In this document: piece by piece, positions 62,516 through 64,000 of the stretch
Layout of the letters: each line of letters begins with the position of its first letter
How positions within the stretch are numbered: position 1 is the stretch's first letter
Source of the DNA: Salegentibacter sp.
GTDB taxonomy: Bacteria > Bacteroidota > Bacteroidia > Flavobacteriales > Flavobacteriaceae
DNA length: 64,000 nt
Reading direction: 5' to 3'
NCBI GenBank assembly: GCA_017795085.1
Contig: CP051246.1
Location: forward strand, 1,304,514-1,368,513
Position numbers and translations under genes: made by a program
Notes under the pieces: generated by a model
What the model saw: only the letters and a program-made list of their open reading frames with translations
Databases searched by the model: none
Told to the model about the DNA's origin: nothing

Positions 62516-63355
62516 CTATAACCAATAACTTAAATTAATGGATACCCGATAGTTTTCTTTGATTGCCTTTGGGGTTAAATCCTGTACCACTGGAAACAGC
62601 GCTCCGAAAGAAATACCCCAAGCCCCGTAAAGTCCTAAGAATGAAGGTCCCACTAATACTTTTTTGCTACGTTCGTCTGTAAAATTTTGTTGACCGGTAT
62701 ATTTATTGTCTCCTGGAAACTCGACTAATGATTCAATAAAAACCCGCCAATCGGGTTTAGGATAATCCCCCATAAAAACATCGGGACGATAACCTATCAC
62801 CATGCTTGCATAGGGTAAATCGCCTAATTGCTGGTTGTCCTTTTCAAAATAATATTGGTAACCGCCACCTAACCAGGCGTACCAGGTACGTGAGGCATAT
62901 CCCGTAGAAATGGCCCCATGGATAGAGTTCCCTACATTCACCTGTCCGCGAACATCCTCAGTAGGGGCAGATACACCTAAAATTGCTGTGGATTCAAACC
63001 TCTTTCCTACCCCAAAAGCATTTGAAAAAAAACGATACCACAAAGCAGCCTCGATATCTCCATTGGAAGGCATCATACTATTTCCACGGGTTCGTGGAGC
63101 ATTTTCCAGACGCTCAATCACAGTAGGAGTGGTAAGGGTAACCTGTAAATCTTCCGTAATGCCATAGAAAAATGTATACCGAAGCATATAAGAGGCATCG
63201 TCTTCGGTCGCTATACTCATTCCGGCAGCGCTCATGTTTATACCGCCTTTCGCCAGAGTGGGCGTCTACAAACCATAAATAGGGCCATGTCCTTGGGCTT
63301 CTACTTGATACAACGTCAATAATCCTATACCCAGGATCAAAAAATATGTCTTCAT
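62516..63355 (-). pseudogene. Outer-membrane protein of a metal operon, early in-frame stop
   Basis: ATG at 63355 gives MKTYFLILGIGLLTLYQVEAQ, a signal peptide, then GHGPIYGL and a TAG at 63268-63266 where related proteins have Gln (GLQTPTLAKGG). The same frame continues as KGGINMSAAGMSIATEDDASYML and about 240 residues of barrel-like strands to the end (RVSINLSYWL). So one C-to-T change in CAG disables it. The barrel family is found in metal islands, possibly as an outer-membrane metal channel; no substrate can be read. Confidence 0.75.
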
Positions 63356-63365
63356 TTTAATTATA

Positions 63366-63764
63366 TTATAATTCTAAAAATTTTTGAATGGGAAAAAGTA
63401 AATAGGCTGCAAAAAGTCCAAAGAGATATAACACAAAGGAAAACCACAAGATCCCTTTGCTCCATTTAGCTGCTGTATCACAAGCCGTTTCATTTCCGTC
63501 TTCGTCTATTTCACAACTCTGCTGCCGTTTTCTTCCGTAGAAAAGCCAAAAGTTAAAGCCAATCATTACCCCGGCAATCAAAAAAGTCCAGCTTTTATAG
63601 CGGCTCAGGCTAAACAACCAGGGAATATCTGAAGCCAGGCCGGCCACCACAGCTCCCATTCCCAGAGCTACCAATAATGATGGTAACGCGCAACATAAGA
63701 GTGTGGAAACGGAGGTGAATAGCGATCCTATACTTACAAAATCTTCTTTTATTTTGGCAAACAT
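63366..63764 (-). CDS. MerT-like mercury/metal transport membrane protein
   Basis: 132 residues from ATG 63764 (MFAKIKEDF). Three membrane helices; the first contains STLLCCALPSLLVALGMG, the paired Cys of MerT-type carriers. A hydrophilic loop has CEIDEDGNETACD. Ends with FSFVLYLFGLFAAYLLFP. A TTG 18 bases further upstream is not needed. With the periplasmic HMA protein it looks like a MerT/MerP pair bringing metal into the cell, but no MerA reductase is visible in the window. Confidence 0.8.
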   Translation of the reverse strand: MFAKIKEDFVSIGSLFTSVSTLLCCALPSLLVALGMGAVVAGLASDIPWLFSLSRYKSWTFLIAGVMIGFNFWLFYGRKRQQSCEIDEDGNETACDTAAKWSKGILWFSFVLYLFGLFAAYLLFPIQKFLEL

Positions 63765-63902
63765 CTTTATTTTTTTAAACAAGGGATTAAATGTACACCG
63801 GAAGCCCGGGTGGTATCCAAACTTCTAGAGGCTTTTTTTTATAGGTGGTTGTGGATGAGAGATTGGATAGTATTTTTCCCTACTTTATAATCCCATTTAT
63901 AA

Positions 63903-63932
63903 AAAAGGAGCAACTTTTTAGCCGCTCCTTTT
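63903..63932 (-). terminator. Terminator of the copper-storage gene at the right edge
   Basis: 9-bp stem AAAAGGAGC/GCTCCTTTT (63903-63911 with 63924-63932), loop AACTTTTTAGCC; on the minus strand the stem is followed by a T tract. Confidence 0.75.
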
Positions 63933-63953
63933 AAAAAAAATTTCACATTTTTT

Positions 63954-64000
63954 TTAAGCTGCCATTTCTTTACAGCTTTCGGCACAGGTTCGACATTTTT
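63954..64000 (-). CDS. Four-helix-bundle copper-binding protein (Csp-like), C-terminal end only
   Basis: The last 15 codons read KCRTCAESCKEMAA, the typical Cys-rich end (CxxCAxxC) of the Csp copper-storage four-helix bundle. The start lies beyond the window. These proteins hold many Cu(I) ions through Cys on the inside of the bundle and fit the copper theme. Short, so moderate confidence. Confidence 0.6.
   Translation of the reverse strand, partial: KCRTCAESCKEMAA

Noticed and set aside
1..64000. CRISPR arrays, rRNA genes, complete tRNAs, riboswitches
   Set aside because: No spaced direct-repeat series, no rRNA-like segment, only a tRNA 3' half, and no aptamer-like structure that I could support by reading both strands.

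Overview
The window is chromosomal DNA of a low-GC Bacteroidota, most likely a marine or soil Flavobacteriaceae member. The evidence is a SusC/SusD pair, TAnnTTTG-type promoter boxes, weak Shine-Dalgarno sequences, and lineage-typical small proteins (HYC_CC_PP, DUF6660, DUF3347). The genus cannot be fixed from sequence alone.

Left part (1-11.3 kb), ordinary chromosome in decay. It holds the 3' part of a susC broken by a 92-bp tandem duplication, an intact susD, a large secreted protein with an internal deletion, an AraC regulator and a purple-acid-phosphatase-like enzyme. Relics of an MBL-fold/rhodanese sulfur enzyme and of homogentisate 1,2-dioxygenase follow. The section ends at the 3' half of a tRNA-Met(CAU) on the minus strand with its terminator, next to a tyrosine recombinase (11559-12890). 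This looks like the left end of an integrative element that carries the rest of the window. The far end is not in view, and no conjugation genes are visible.

Middle part (13-32 kb), one long minus-strand run. It encodes an MFS exporter, a CopB-type P1B ATPase, PPK2 polyphosphate kinase, a beta-CASP MBL RNase-like protein, an ATP-cone/nuclease fusion, two universal stress proteins, class I FBP aldolase, type II (archaeal-type) GAPDH, an APC permease, NDH-2, a membrane AlbA_2 protein, a set of small metal-linked proteins (DUF5676, SHOCT, HMA, DUF2933-like) and an HMA-AraC regulator. I read it as an energy and stress survival module coupled to copper export.

Right part (31-64 kb), a layered metal-resistance island mostly on the plus strand. 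It contains two divergent HYC_CC_PP genes, a CusA-CusC-CusB copper/silver efflux set with visibly higher G+C than its surroundings, four DUF3347 domains (one fused to CusB), a Cys-rich lipoprotein, PII-like proteins, a second HMA-AraC regulator, a haem-binding protein, DUF305, and a multicopper oxidase fused to an outer-membrane barrel. Then come relics (APC permease, third HMA-AraC, ArsR, GDCCVxC), a CzcA-TolC fusion with CzcB, PII and Fur, CDF transporters, a P1B-4 ATPase, and a chimeric scar joining a Ca2+/Na+ antiporter to the C-terminal half of another CzcA. A minus-strand operon (MerT-like protein, broken outer-membrane protein, periplasmic HMA protein) and the end of a four-helix-bundle copper-storage protein close the window.

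Together the genes would keep copper/silver (Cus, CopB, multicopper oxidase, copper storage) and Zn/Co/Cd (Czc, P1B-4, CDF) out of the cell. The PII, Fur and HMA-AraC proteins are candidate sensors and the minus-strand module would support energy metabolism under stress. Many broken genes, several by one base next to a homopolymer, show either repeated recombination and decay or uncorrected sequencing errors; this should be settled first.
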